Assembly: GCF_014268495.2 (NCBI RefSeq) | Contig: NZ_CP077087.1 | Span: 5,289,001-5,353,000 of the forward strand | Direction of reading: 5' to 3' | DNA from: Pseudomonas monsensis | Lineage (GTDB): Bacteria; Pseudomonadota; Gammaproteobacteria; Pseudomonadales; Pseudomonadaceae | Length of the DNA stretch: 64,000 bases | Shown: piece after piece, positions 26,853-36,833 of the stretch | Numbering within the stretch: position 1 is the first letter of the stretch | Layout: every line of letters starts with the position of its first letter | The notes under the pieces: model-generated | The model's input: the letters and a program-made list of their open reading frames with translations, nothing else | Told to the model about the DNA's origin: nothing | Database searches by the model: none | Position numbers and translations under genes: made by a program

Positions 26853-27248
26853 ATGAATTCTTCAGCCGCTGAGACTTCACCCGATTCAGAAATTTCACGC
26901 AGCCATTGCAGCCACCAATCGAGCCTTCAGGCACTAGCCTTGGGAAATCCGATGAACGAATGCAAGGATGCCAGCGTGCCAGTCAAACCCCAATCCCACC
27001 GCCTGATGCAACTGCAAAACGGCTCACTTGGCGAAGTCGTTGGCAGCGTCAAGGCGCGCTGCACTCAAGCCGTCAATCAAAAGACGGGACGACGTGGGCC
27101 ATTGTGGCAAACCGGCTACCATGACCGCGCCATTCGTGACGGCGAGGACTTGAAGCCCTTCGCCCGCTATATCATTGCCAACCCCCTGCGTGCCGGGCTG
27201 GTCGAGAGGATGGGCGACTATCCGCTCTGGGATGCCTTCTGGATCTGA
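26853..27248 (+). pseudogene. RAYT transposase copy 1 with internal in-frame deletion
   Basis: A REP-associated tyrosine transposase (IS200-like Y1/HUH family) that has lost 186 bases, exactly 62 codons, compared with the copy at 27450-28031. The junction reads SHRL-MQLQNG. The deletion removes the segment with the HUH motif (MPDHFHW in copy 2) and the preceding core strand, so the product cannot nick DNA. The C-terminal half (GYHDRAIRDGEDLKPFARYI) is intact. The natural start is probably the ATG at 26952; the frame is open back to 26853. It is flanked by REPINs at 26684 and 27281. Confidence 0.85.
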
Positions 27249-27280
27249 ACGGAACAGTTCCTGCTGCACTGCGACTCATT

Positions 27281-27411
27281 GTGGCGAGGGGATTTATCCC
27301 CGTTCGGCTGCGCAGCAGTCGTAAAAGCCGAACACGCGGTTGTGCAGGTGAATATCAGTGCATGGATTTGGGGCCGCTTCGCGGCCCAACGGGGATAAAT
27401 CCCCTCGCCAC
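27281..27411. repeat. REPIN copy 2, same family as 26684
   Basis: A 131-bp element nearly identical to the copies at 26684 and 28064. It lies 597 bases after copy 1 and 783 bases before copy 3, marking the borders of a tandem duplication whose units differ by the 186-base deletion. Confidence 0.92.
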
Positions 27412-27449
27412 AGATCTCCGCTTCAGCTGAGACAAATCCTTCATCTCAT

Positions 27450-28031
27450 ATGAACTCTTCAGCCGCTGAGACTTCACCCGATTCAGAAATTTCACGCAGC
27501 CATTGCAGCCACCAATCGAGCCTTCAGGCACTAGCCTTGGGAAATCCGATGAACGAATGCAAGGATGCCAACGTGCCAGTCAAACCCCAATCCCACCGCC
27601 TGCGCCAGGGTCGATGCTCAGAAAACGGTCGCGCCTACCTCATCACCTCGGTTGTACACAAACGCCAACCCGTATTTTCAGACTGGCAGACAGGCCGATG
27701 ATTGGTTGCAGAACTGCGTCGGGCGCATGAACAAAGGGTCGCGGAGTCCATCGCCTGGGTTGTGATGCCTGACCATTTCCATTGGTTGATGCAACTGCAA
27801 CACGGCTCACTTGGCGAAGTCGTTGGCAGTGTCAAGGCGCGCTGCACTCAAGCCGTCAATCAAAAGACGGGACGACGTGGGCCATTGTGGCAAACCGGCT
27901 ACCATGACCGCGCCATTCGTGACGGCGAGGACTTGAAGCCCTTCGCCCGCTATATCATTGCCAACCCCCTGCGTGCCGGGCTGGTCGAGAGGATGGGCGA
28001 CTATCCGCTCTGGGATGCCTTCTGGATCTGA
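27450..28031 (+). pseudogene. RAYT transposase copy 2 with premature stop
   Basis: A full-length REP-associated tyrosine transposase frame interrupted by one in-frame TGA at 27699-27701 (DWQTGR stop LVAELRRAHEQ). The reading frame continues unchanged after it to 28031. The downstream part keeps the HUH motif (VMPDHFHWLMQ) and the C-terminal region. The probable native start is the ATG at 27549, giving about 160 codons, the usual family length. RAYTs move or maintain REP/REPIN sequences; the flanking REPINs at 27281 and 28064 are the expected cognate elements. The single stop suggests recent inactivation. Confidence 0.88.
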
Positions 28032-28063
28032 ACGGAACAGTTCCTGCTGCACTGCGACTCATT

Positions 28064-28194
28064 GTGGCGAGGGGATTTATCCCCGTTCGGCTGCGCAGCA
28101 GTCGTAAAAGCCGAACACGCGGTTGTGCAGGTGAATATCAGTGCATGGATTTGGGGCCGCTTCGCGGCCCAGCGGGGATAAATCCCCTCGCCAC
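28064..28194. repeat. REPIN copy 3, same family as 26684
   Basis: A 131-bp element with the same ends and internal palindrome as copies 1 and 2. Sequence right of it is unrelated to the duplicated unit, so the duplication ends here. Between it and the GT51 gene (28195-28330) I see no further feature. Confidence 0.92.
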
Positions 28195-28330
28195 ACACCA
28201 TCAGACTGATTCCCATCGAATCATTCGTTTCAGTTTTGTTCAGACCATTCCCCTCCCCACAGCCCCCACAATTTATTCACCAGCGCCAACCACCGTCTAA
28301 GCTTCAGACAAGTCCGATCAATCTGAGTGA

Positions 28331-31300
28331 ATGGATCAATCGACTATGGGCGCTTTGTGGCAAACCGATTCGAGTAAAGCCGTGGTTCCGACTGAAAGTG
28401 TGGATGAAGCGCCTGTCCCTGGAAAACCACGCCGCAACCGGCATGGCTGGAAGGCTTTCTGGTTGTTGCTGGTGATTATCGCGATAGTCGTGGGCCTGGC
28501 TGCATCCAAAGAGATGCGCACCTCGCGGTTTCAGGCCCGGGAGCTCAGCCAGTATGCCGCCGGGCTGACCTACACCCTGGAGCCGGGGCCCAGCGAAGCC
28601 ATTCGTTATCCGGGCAACGGTCCGTTCGACCTGCGTCTGGGCTACAGCTCCCTCGATGAATTCCTGCCGCGCCTGCTCAAGCGCAACTACGTCATCACCG
28701 AGCAGACACGCTTTTCTCCGGCCCTGCTCAGCTATACCGACAAAGGCCTGTTCGTGCCCTATTCCGAAAAGATCCAGGCCGGGCTGTCGATTACCGATTG
28801 CCGGGCCGCGCCGCTGTACAGGTACAACTACCCGCAACAACTTTATGCAAGCTTCGAGTCCATCCCGCCGGTGGTGGTCAACAGCCTGTTGTTCATCGAA
28901 AACCGCTTTCTGCTCGACCCCAAACAGCCACTGGCGAACCCGGCGGTGGACTGGCCGCGCTTCGGCATGGCGGCGTGGTCGCAGGTGGCGAAGTTGCTGC
29001 ACTTGCCCGGGCAATCGGCGGGTGGCAGTACCCTGGCCACGCAACTGGAGAAGTACCGCCACTCGCCCGACGGCTTGACGGTGTCCGGTGCGGAAAAGAT
29101 CCGCCAGATGATTTCCGCCAGCGTGCGCGCCTATCAACCCGGCCCTGAAACCCTTGCAGCCCGTCAAAACATCGTGCGCGATTACCTCAACAGCGTGCCG
29201 CTGTCGGCGGTGCCCGGGCACGGTGAAGTGCATGGCATGGCCGAAGGCCTGCGAGTCTGGTACGGCAGCGATTTCAACCAGGCCAACGAACAGTTGAACA
29301 GCCCGGCCACCGATCCGAAAACCATGGCCGACAAAGGCCTGGCCCTGCGCGAGATGCTGTCGCTGATGATCGCCCAGCGCCGCCCGTCGCATTACCTGAA
29401 CAAGGGTCGCGAAGAGCTGGCCGACCTCACCGACAGCCACTTGCGCCTGCTCAAGCAGAACGGCGTGATCGACAGTGCCCTGGCCGATGCCGCGCTTGCC
29501 AGCAAGGTCAGCTATCGCGACTGGCAGACCCAGCCGACGATCCAGCCCATCGAAACCAACAAAGGCATCAGCGTCGCTCGCAGCCGTCTGGCGAGCATGC
29601 TCAATCGTCCGCTGTACGACCTCGACCGCCTCGACCTGTCGGCCACCAGCACCTTGCAGGGCGATCTGCAAACCCAGGCCACCGCCTACCTGAAGAAGCT
29701 CGCCGACCCGACTTACGCCGGCGAAATCGGTCTGCTCGGTGAGCGCCTGCTGACACCGACCAGCACCACTCAGGTGCGCTACAGCTTCACCCTGTTCGAA
29801 CTGACCCCCGACGGTTCGCGCGTGCGTGTGCAAACCGACAGCACCGATCAGCCCTTCGACATCAACGAAGGCAGCAAACTCGAACTGGGCTCGACAGCGA
29901 AAATGCGCGTGCTCACCACTTACCTGCAAATCATCGCCGAACTGCACGACAAGTACGGCGCCATGAGCGTGCCGGAACTGAAGAAAGTCGACGTCCCCGA
30001 CCAGGATCGCCTGAGCCAGTGGGTTATCGAGTACCTGATCCAGAACAAGGACCACGACCTGTCGAAGATGCTCGGCGCAGCCCTTGATCGCAAATACTCG
30101 GCCAGCCCCGGCGAGGCGTTTTTCACTGGCGGCGGCCTGCATGTGTTCCACAACTTTCGCAAGGAAGACAACGGCCGCATGCCGACCCTGCGCGATGCCC
30201 TGCGTGAATCGATCAACCTGCCGTTCATTCGCCTGATGCGCGATGTGGTGCGCTATGTCACTTATTCGGGGCCCAACAGCAGTGCCGAATTGCTCAAGGA
30301 TGATCGTGACCCGCGCCGGCAGGAATACCTGGCGAATTTCGCCGATCGCGAAGGCACGGCGTTCCAGCTCAAGTTCTGGAAAAAATACAAAAACAAAGAC
30401 ACTCAGGCGCGCCTCGACACCTTCCTCGACAGCATGCGCCCGACGCCGATCCGCATGGCCGCCGTGCATCGCTACCTACTGCCCGATGCCAGCCAGGAAG
30501 ATTTCAATACGTTCGTGCGCTCACACCTCAAAGGCGCCAAGCTCACTGAAAAACTCACTGACGATCGCCTGATCCGCCTCTACGATGCCTACGGTCCCGG
30601 CAGTTTCGATTTGCCCGATCAAGGCTTCATCGCCAAGGTCCATCCACTGGACCTGTGGATGATGGGCTACCTGTTGAAGCACCCGGATGCGACCTTCAGC
30701 GAGATCGTCAAGGCCAGTCATTTCGAACGCCAGGAAGTCTACAGCTGGCTGTTCAAGAGCAAGCACAAGGGTGCCCGCGACAGCCGTATTCGCACCATGC
30801 TCGAGATCGAAGCGTTCCTTGAGATTCATCAGCGCTGGCAGAAGGTCGGCTACCCGTTCGATCATCTGGTGCCATCGCTGGCCACCGCCATCGGCAGCTC
30901 AGGTGACCGCCCGGCGGCACTGGCCGAGTTGATCGGCACCATCCTCAATGACGGCGTGCGCATGCCGACCCTGCGCATCGACAGCCTGCATTTCGCCGCC
31001 GGTACGCCCTACGAAACACAACTGGTCAATGACCCGCATGTGGGCAAGCGGGTGATGCCATCCGAGGTCGCCAACGCCATGCGCGAGGCGCTGTCGCAAG
31101 TGGTGGACGCCGGTACGGCAAAACGTGTTTCCGGCAGTTTCAAACTCGCTGATGGCAGCCCACTGGCCATGGGTGGCAAAACGGGTACCGGTGACAACCG
31201 CATCGAAGCCATCGGTTCGGGCGGACGCATCCTCAGTTCGAAGTCGATCAACCGTACGGCAACGTTCGTTTTCTACATCGGCGAGCACCATTTCGGCACC

Positions 31301-31489
31301 CTCACCGCGTTCGTTCCGGGGCGCTCGGCGGAGAACTTCAAGTTCACCTCGGCCCTGCCAGTGCAGGTGCTCAAGGGCATGGCGCCGATTCTGACGCCGT
31401 ATCTGCAACCAGGCAGCGACTCACAATGCAAACCGACGCAGACCGCCAGCGTGGCGATGCTCGAGGCGCCGCACCCTACGGCGAGGTAA
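28331..31489 (+). CDS. bifunctional-type GT51 transglycosylase/transpeptidase-like protein
   Basis: A 1052-residue inner-membrane protein with a short cytoplasmic N-terminus, a membrane anchor at about 43-57 and a large periplasmic part. The GT51 domain is recognised by FIENRFLLD (catalytic Glu190) and AGGSTLATQLEKYRHSP (230-246). A penicillin-binding-type domain has SxxK as STAK at about 521-524 and KTGT near 949; a clear SxN motif was not found. It resembles class A penicillin-binding proteins, which polymerise and cross-link peptidoglycan, but is longer than PBP1a/1b and has a long insert between the motifs. It appears to be monocistronic. Confidence 0.82.
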   Translation: MDQSTMGALWQTDSSKAVVPTESVDEAPVPGKPRRNRHGWKAFWLLLVIIAIVVGLAASKEMRTSRFQARELSQYAAGLTYTLEPGPSEAIRYPGNGPFDLRLGYSSLDEFLPRLLKRNYVITEQTRFSPALLSYTDKGLFVPYSEKIQAGLSITDCRAAPLYRYNYPQQLYASFESIPPVVVNSLLFIENRFLLDPKQPLANPAVDWPRFGMAAWSQVAKLLHLPGQSAGGSTLATQLEKYRHSPDGLTVSGAEKIRQMISASVRAYQPGPETLAARQNIVRDYLNSVPLSAVPGHGEVHGMAEGLRVWYGSDFNQANEQLNSPATDPKTMADKGLALREMLSLMIAQRRPSHYLNKGREELADLTDSHLRLLKQNGVIDSALADAALASKVSYRDWQTQPTIQPIETNKGISVARSRLASMLNRPLYDLDRLDLSATSTLQGDLQTQATAYLKKLADPTYAGEIGLLGERLLTPTSTTQVRYSFTLFELTPDGSRVRVQTDSTDQPFDINEGSKLELGSTAKMRVLTTYLQIIAELHDKYGAMSVPELKKVDVPDQDRLSQWVIEYLIQNKDHDLSKMLGAALDRKYSASPGEAFFTGGGLHVFHNFRKEDNGRMPTLRDALRESINLPFIRLMRDVVRYVTYSGPNSSAELLKDDRDPRRQEYLANFADREGTAFQLKFWKKYKNKDTQARLDTFLDSMRPTPIRMAAVHRYLLPDASQEDFNTFVRSHLKGAKLTEKLTDDRLIRLYDAYGPGSFDLPDQGFIAKVHPLDLWMMGYLLKHPDATFSEIVKASHFERQEVYSWLFKSKHKGARDSRIRTMLEIEAFLEIHQRWQKVGYPFDHLVPSLATAIGSSGDRPAALAELIGTILNDGVRMPTLRIDSLHFAAGTPYETQLVNDPHVGKRVMPSEVANAMREALSQVVDAGTAKRVSGSFKLADGSPLAMGGKTGTGDNRIEAIGSGGRILSSKSINRTATFVFYIGEHHFGTLTAFVPGRSAENFKFTSALPVQVLKGMAPILTPYLQPGSDSQCKPTQTASVAMLEAPHPTAR

Positions 31490-31681
31490 CAAATCATGTC
31501 GGCCTTTTCTGCATCAGGGTGACGAATTTTCGTTCCGGCGGGTGGTATCTATGTATTTTTCAGATTCGAATTTTTGTCGGGTTGGTGACCCGCAACGCGG
31601 TTTGCCTCCCGATCTTTGAACTTTTGTTTTGCCCTGCCCTGAGTAGGCTGATCACTCCTCAACAATCAAGGATGATTGGCC

Positions 31682-34600
31682 ATGTCTCTCTCTGCCCTGC
31701 CTGCGGAAAACGCGGACAAAGGACGGCACTACGAATTCATCAAGTCCGCCGTCAACAACACCTTCAAAATCGCCACCGCCAACCGGGTTCTCGCGCTGGC
31801 AGCCACGCCGCTGAAAGTTGAACCCTGGTACACCGATGCGCCTTCGGCGTATCTGAACAAACTCGATGCGGCCAACCTCAAGGCCTGGGATTCACAGAAT
31901 CAGGTTGACCACCTGCTGGCGAAAACCGATCTCTATGCCTTTGCCGAGCCTCTGCTCAAGGCCAGAATCAAGGAGCGGCACGGCATCGAGCCGGACGTCA
32001 AAAACACCTTTCTGCGCCTGTACCTGCCCAAGGAACAGCCGTGGTACGCCATTGATACTTCCGGCGGCATCGTGACCCACACCGTCTCACTGCTGGATGC
32101 CGCCCTGCACAACTTTGCCAGCAGTGAAACGGTCGGTGATGGCTCTGACTACATCAGCCGGCCCGATGAACGTGGTCTGTTCGATATCGTGCCGATCAAA
32201 AGCGCCATGCCCATCAGCCAGTTTCAGACGCTGTGCCGCGATCTGGATATCGGTGCACAGTTCAAAAAACACCTGGAAAGCTACCTGCTGCCCGGCGAAC
32301 CGCTGGCCGAGAGCGTGCTGCAATACAAGGTGAACGAGAGTCAGAAGGACGCCCTCGCCGTCGCCGCGCATGTGGCGCTGATCAAGGAAGATATCCAGTA
32401 CGACGCCTACAAAATGCTCTTGAGCCTGGCCGGCGACAAACCGCAACTGCTGCTCAATGGCCGCTCGATGCAGTGCTCTGACCTGTCGCTGCTCGGCACC
32501 CGGCTGACCGGGGTCCTGGTGCTGACACACACAGTATCGGACAGCCGCGGGATTCGACGCCTGATCGTCTACATTCCCCACGACCCGGATCACCCGCTCA
32601 AGGAGTACAGCTCTCTGAAAGCCTTCCGCGATGAATTGGTGCGCCAGTTTCGCGAGGACCGATACAGCGAGTCGACCCAACTGACCTACCGCCAGTTCTT
32701 CAGTCAGTTCGTCGACCACCAGCAGCGCGGGCTCTTCCTTGCCGAGCTTGAGCAACGCCTGTTCATTGTCAGGTATCACCCGCGTCAGGATCCGACCGAC
32801 CAGCGGCCGGCGTGGCGCAAGGACCCGCGGGACAACCCCAACCTGCAGTTCGGCAGGGTGAAATTACAGGGCGATTACTGGCGCCACGCCTATCAGCAAA
32901 AGCTCAACAAAATCCTCAACGACAGCCGGGAAATCGCCGTCTCCACCGCCGACACCGACAGCAACGCACGCTGGGCCTGGTGGGACAACTTCAAGAAAAT
33001 CGTGTCCGACATCTTCAATGTTGCGCTGATGATCGCTACCCCGTTCGTCCCCGGGCTGGGTGAATTGATGATGGCCTACACGGCCTATCAGCTCACCACC
33101 GAAGTCGTCGAAGGCCTGGTGGATCTGGCCGAAGGCCTCTGGCAGGAAGTGGCCGAGCATGTGATCGGCGTGGTGACCGACCTGATTCAACTGGCGGCAT
33201 TCAGCGCCGGGGCGCAGATCGGTGAGGTCTTCAAGATCAAACTGTCGCCGCTGGTAGAAGGCATGAAACCGGTGCGGTTGCCTGACGGCAAACCGGCGCT
33301 GTGGCATCCGGACCTGGCGCCTTATGAACAGAAAAGACTCAACCTGCCGGCCACTGCGCAACCCGACAACCATGGCCTGCATCAACAAGGCAGCGACAGC
33401 CTCCTGCCGCTGGAGGGCAAGCTCTACCGCATCGAAAAAGCCTCGCCGCACCCGGAGTCGCGCACCCACCGGATCAAACATCCCGAGCGCGTCAACGCCT
33501 ATCGACCGACCCTGGAACATAACGAACACGGCGCATGGCTGCACGAAGCCGAGCATCCGAGCGAATGGTCGGACATCCGTCTGATGCAGCGCATGGGTTA
33601 TAAGGTCGAGCGTTTTTCGCCTGCGCAACTGGAACAGATCCGCATCAGCAGTGGCACCGAACACCAGGAACTGCGCCGGATGCACAGCGACCACAGCCCG
33701 CCGCCGCCCCTGTTGGCCGATGCGATCAATCGCTTCACCGCGTATGACAACACGCAGATCGCCATCGAGCGTATTCGCACCGGCCAGCCCATTGATCCGC
33801 AATCCGCCTGGTTTGAAACCATCGCCACCGCGATACCCGGCTGGCCGCCGGAGCGGGCCATTCAAGTCGAACATGATCCGCTGCAATGGAACGGCCCCAC
33901 GCACAAGTACGGCAACCCCGGTGCAACCGACGCCGATACGCTGACCATCAGCCACCACGACCTCGTTGCCGGCCGGTTGCCCGAACGCCTCGTGACCTTT
34001 CTCGATGACACCGAAATGCATAAACTCCTCGGTCGTGACGTGCCCGCCGCCGACCGTCCCCAGGCGTTGCGCAAGGTGCTGGCCGATGCCGTCCGGCAGC
34101 GTCAGGGCGAAGTGTCCGAGTACCTGTATCGCTTCGGTGAACGCTCCAAAAAAGTCGACGTCCGCGTGCTGCGACGGCGCTTTCCTGATTTGCCGCTGCC
34201 GCTGGCCGAAAAGCTCCTGAGCCAGGCCAGGGCCACCGACCTGCGGCGTATTGCCGACGAATCGCATCTACCCCTGGGCCTCAAGGCACGAGCCCGGGAA
34301 CTGGATTTCGAAGCCGCCGCCGCCCGCGCCTACGACGGCTTTTACCACGACGAAAAGATGCTGCCGGACACCGAGCGGCTGGCGTTGAATACCCTCAGAT
34401 TTTACAGCGACACGTTTTCCGAGCTGCGCATCGAAGTGCGCGATGGCACCCGTGACGGACCGTTGCGCTGCAGTGCCGGGCCACAGGATGCCGTCATGGT
34501 GCGACAACTGATCAGGCATCAGTTCGGTCAGTACGAAGTGCTGGACGGTAACGGCCGCTCCCTGCATGACCCGGGTGATTTTTTTCGCGCCCTGCTCAAC

Positions 34601-36793
34601 GCCCTGCCCGATCAACAACGCACGGCACTGGGTTACACCCGTAATCAAGGCCGGTTGTTGAAAGACTGGATCATGGAAAAATCCGCCCCCCCCGCCGAAC
34701 GGCGCACCTTGCTTGCGCAGCCACCGATTCGTCCGGTGGTGCCCCTGGAAACCCAGATCCTGCTGCGTGGCTGGCCGCGCCTTTGGAGAGAAAGTACCCC
34801 TGAAGAGCGGCTCCAGAAGCTGTACCCGAAAATGAACGAGCGAGAGCTGAAAGCCTTTCTCAATGCCTTGCAAAACAAAGGTGATCCTGGCGCAGCCATC
34901 ACACGACTGGAAAGCGACCTTGAGCATTTGCGCAAGACCCTGCAAAGCTGGCGAGACAGCTATCCGCCCGAGCTGGACAACTCCGGAGAACCCATCCCAG
35001 GCGTATCAACGGACTACTTGCGCAACGGCGGGAAGAAAATCGAGGACGCGTTGATGGACTGCTTCAAGCGCGAAGGCAAGATTTTCGGTGAGCGCAGCAG
35101 CCACCCCGACCAGGGCTACACACTGGACCTGTCCTCTGATTTTCCCGGTCCGAATCTGGATCGCCACTGGCAGAAACTGCGCCAGCGTCCCGGAATCGAC
35201 CTGCACCTTGCCCGGATCCGCGCGTTGAAACTCGACAACGCGCGTTTTTCCGCCGGTGCCGACGGCTTGCTGGACAGCTTCCCGCACCTGCACCAACTCA
35301 GCGCCCGCCAGTGCGCACTGACAGACATGCCACCCGCCATCGGCCGGATGCGAGAACTGCGCGACCTGGATCTGGCCGACAACAATATTGCCTCTCCCGA
35401 GAGCATCAGCGAGCTGACCCGACTGGAAACCCTCAATCTGAACGGCAATCCCTTGCGTCGTGCGCCCGATGTCGGGCAGATGAATCGGTTGCACGAATTG
35501 AGTCTGGCCAACACTCGGCTCGAAGACTGGCCCGAGGGGTTGTTCAAGGTCGGTGCGCAGGACAAACCCCGCCCACGGCGATTCCTGCTGGACATGCGCG
35601 ACACCCCGATCAGGCATCTGCCCGAAGTCACCCCGGGATCCGTGCAGGCCTTCATTCTCAGCCGGGCACGCTTCGATCGGTCCAGATTGGCCGCCGATGA
35701 CGTCGCCCGACTGGAGGGCTACCGCCAATCCACGGGTTTCGCGCGCCAGCAAGTTTTCGAGCCGGCCGCCGCTGACGAGCTCCGCTATTGGCAACAATTT
35801 CCCGACGATCGCCAGGCTTTCGGCCCGTCGCAAGCATTCCAAAAGTACCGCGAGGAGTCTTGGCATGACCTGAGGGCGGAACCCGAATCCGAAGGTTTTT
35901 TCAGTGTCATCCGCCATCAACGCCTGAGTAAGGATTACCGCGACGAGCGCTCCCGGCGCCGTCTGACCAAGCGGGTCTGGGACATGATCGAAGCCGCAGC
36001 ACTTGATACGCCACTGCGCGAAAAGTTGTTCAAACAGATTGTGTCACCGGACGATTGCGGGGATCTCGGTGCCCAGCTGTTCAACTCCCTGGGCATGAAA
36101 GTGCTGGTGTCCAAAGCCTACGAAGAGTCGCACACGCCAGAGGAGCTGGACACCCGCCTGGTACGCCTGGCCCGCAGTGCTGCCCGGCTGCAGCGCGTCA
36201 GCGAGGCCGCCAAAAAAGAGGTCAAACTACAGACGCAGCAGAATCTGACTAACCCGGACTATCCGGCGCCGGACGAAGTGGAAGTTCATCTGGCGTACGA
36301 GACGGGACTGGCCCAGCGCCTGGATTTGCCCTGGCAATCCGACGGCATGCTGTATCAGCCTCGCTCGGGGGTGGATCAGCAGAAAATCAATGCCGCCCAT
36401 GACACGATCATCAAGCGTGAGGAAGGCGACGGGCTGGTCAACGCCATGATCGAACTGGACAGCGATCCGTTCTGGGAGCGCCATTTGCGCACGACCCATC
36501 CGGATCGCTATACCGCCAGCGACCAACTGGCAGTGGACAAGCTGTCATGGCTCGATGAGCTACGTGATGCGCAAGCGCAATGGGCGAAAGAAACCGATGT
36601 GGCGCGACTGAACCCACTGGCGAAAAGGATGACGACACTGGCGAATGATCTGGGGCTCGACGAGAAGGACATCTTCAGTGGCGAAGCCATGAGTCAGGCA
36701 GATTACGACGCCCGTTTGAACGACATCGCTTACGCCCGCAACGACCTGTCCCGCCAGTTGACCCGCGAAGCCCTGGCTCGGGCCGGCCTCTGA
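31682..36793 (+). CDS. large toxin/effector with LRRs and NEL-type E3 ubiquitin ligase domain
   Basis: A 1703-residue protein without a signal peptide. The long N-terminal part resembles the dermonecrotic-toxin/DUF6543-type region found in many Pseudomonas giant proteins. A hydrophobic helical stretch (about 440-520, e.g. IATPFVPGLGELMMAYTAYQ) could insert into membranes. About five leucine-rich repeats lie near 1170-1290 (LRDLDLADNNI, LETLNLNGNPL, LHELSLANTRL). The C-terminal 300 residues match NEL E3 ligases of IpaH/SspH: the Cys-x-Asp site is Cys1459-Gly-Asp1461 and DEVEVHLAYETGLAQRLDLP follows at the expected distance. NEL enzymes ubiquitinate host proteins after injection. The ATG at 31682 has AAGGATG upstream. 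No secretion genes or chaperone are adjacent. Confidence 0.85.
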   Translation: MSLSALPAENADKGRHYEFIKSAVNNTFKIATANRVLALAATPLKVEPWYTDAPSAYLNKLDAANLKAWDSQNQVDHLLAKTDLYAFAEPLLKARIKERHGIEPDVKNTFLRLYLPKEQPWYAIDTSGGIVTHTVSLLDAALHNFASSETVGDGSDYISRPDERGLFDIVPIKSAMPISQFQTLCRDLDIGAQFKKHLESYLLPGEPLAESVLQYKVNESQKDALAVAAHVALIKEDIQYDAYKMLLSLAGDKPQLLLNGRSMQCSDLSLLGTRLTGVLVLTHTVSDSRGIRRLIVYIPHDPDHPLKEYSSLKAFRDELVRQFREDRYSESTQLTYRQFFSQFVDHQQRGLFLAELEQRLFIVRYHPRQDPTDQRPAWRKDPRDNPNLQFGRVKLQGDYWRHAYQQKLNKILNDSREIAVSTADTDSNARWAWWDNFKKIVSDIFNVALMIATPFVPGLGELMMAYTAYQLTTEVVEGLVDLAEGLWQEVAEHVIGVVTDLIQLAAFSAGAQIGEVFKIKLSPLVEGMKPVRLPDGKPALWHPDLAPYEQKRLNLPATAQPDNHGLHQQGSDSLLPLEGKLYRIEKASPHPESRTHRIKHPERVNAYRPTLEHNEHGAWLHEAEHPSEWSDIRLMQRMGYKVERFSPAQLEQIRISSGTEHQELRRMHSDHSPPPPLLADAINRFTAYDNTQIAIERIRTGQPIDPQSAWFETIATAIPGWPPERAIQVEHDPLQWNGPTHKYGNPGATDADTLTISHHDLVAGRLPERLVTFLDDTEMHKLLGRDVPAADRPQALRKVLADAVRQRQGEVSEYLYRFGERSKKVDVRVLRRRFPDLPLPLAEKLLSQARATDLRRIADESHLPLGLKARARELDFEAAAARAYDGFYHDEKMLPDTERLALNTLRFYSDTFSELRIEVRDGTRDGPLRCSAGPQDAVMVRQLIRHQFGQYEVLDGNGRSLHDPGDFFRALLNALPDQQRTALGYTRNQGRLLKDWIMEKSAPPAERRTLLAQPPIRPVVPLETQILLRGWPRLWRESTPEERLQKLYPKMNERELKAFLNALQNKGDPGAAITRLESDLEHLRKTLQSWRDSYPPELDNSGEPIPGVSTDYLRNGGKKIEDALMDCFKREGKIFGERSSHPDQGYTLDLSSDFPGPNLDRHWQKLRQRPGIDLHLARIRALKLDNARFSAGADGLLDSFPHLHQLSARQCALTDMPPAIGRMRELRDLDLADNNIASPESISELTRLETLNLNGNPLRRAPDVGQMNRLHELSLANTRLEDWPEGLFKVGAQDKPRPRRFLLDMRDTPIRHLPEVTPGSVQAFILSRARFDRSRLAADDVARLEGYRQSTGFARQQVFEPAAADELRYWQQFPDDRQAFGPSQAFQKYREESWHDLRAEPESEGFFSVIRHQRLSKDYRDERSRRRLTKRVWDMIEAAALDTPLREKLFKQIVSPDDCGDLGAQLFNSLGMKVLVSKAYEESHTPEELDTRLVRLARSAARLQRVSEAAKKEVKLQTQQNLTNPDYPAPDEVEVHLAYETGLAQRLDLPWQSDGMLYQPRSGVDQQKINAAHDTIIKREEGDGLVNAMIELDSDPFWERHLRTTHPDRYTASDQLAVDKLSWLDELRDAQAQWAKETDVARLNPLAKRMTTLANDLGLDEKDIFSGEAMSQADYDARLNDIAYARNDLSRQLTREALARAGL

Positions 36794-36805
36794 ACCACAC
36801 CGTGA

Positions 36806-36828
36806 ACCGGCCCGCTACAGGGGCCGGT
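36806..36828. terminator. hairpin between convergent genes
   Basis: ACCGGCCC - GCTACAG - GGGCCGGT forms an 8-bp stem between the effector gene (+) and the fimbrial operon end (-). There is no T tract, so termination strength is uncertain. Confidence 0.5.
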
Positions 36829-36833
36829 GACCT

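Noticed and set aside
27699..27701. In-frame TGA in RAYT copy 2 read as selenocysteine
   Set aside because: No SECIS-like hairpin follows and the family has no conserved Cys at this place; a nonsense mutation is simpler.
26684..28194. CRISPR array
   Set aside because: Only three long repeats at irregular 597- and 783-base spacing that contain transposase genes; they are REPINs.
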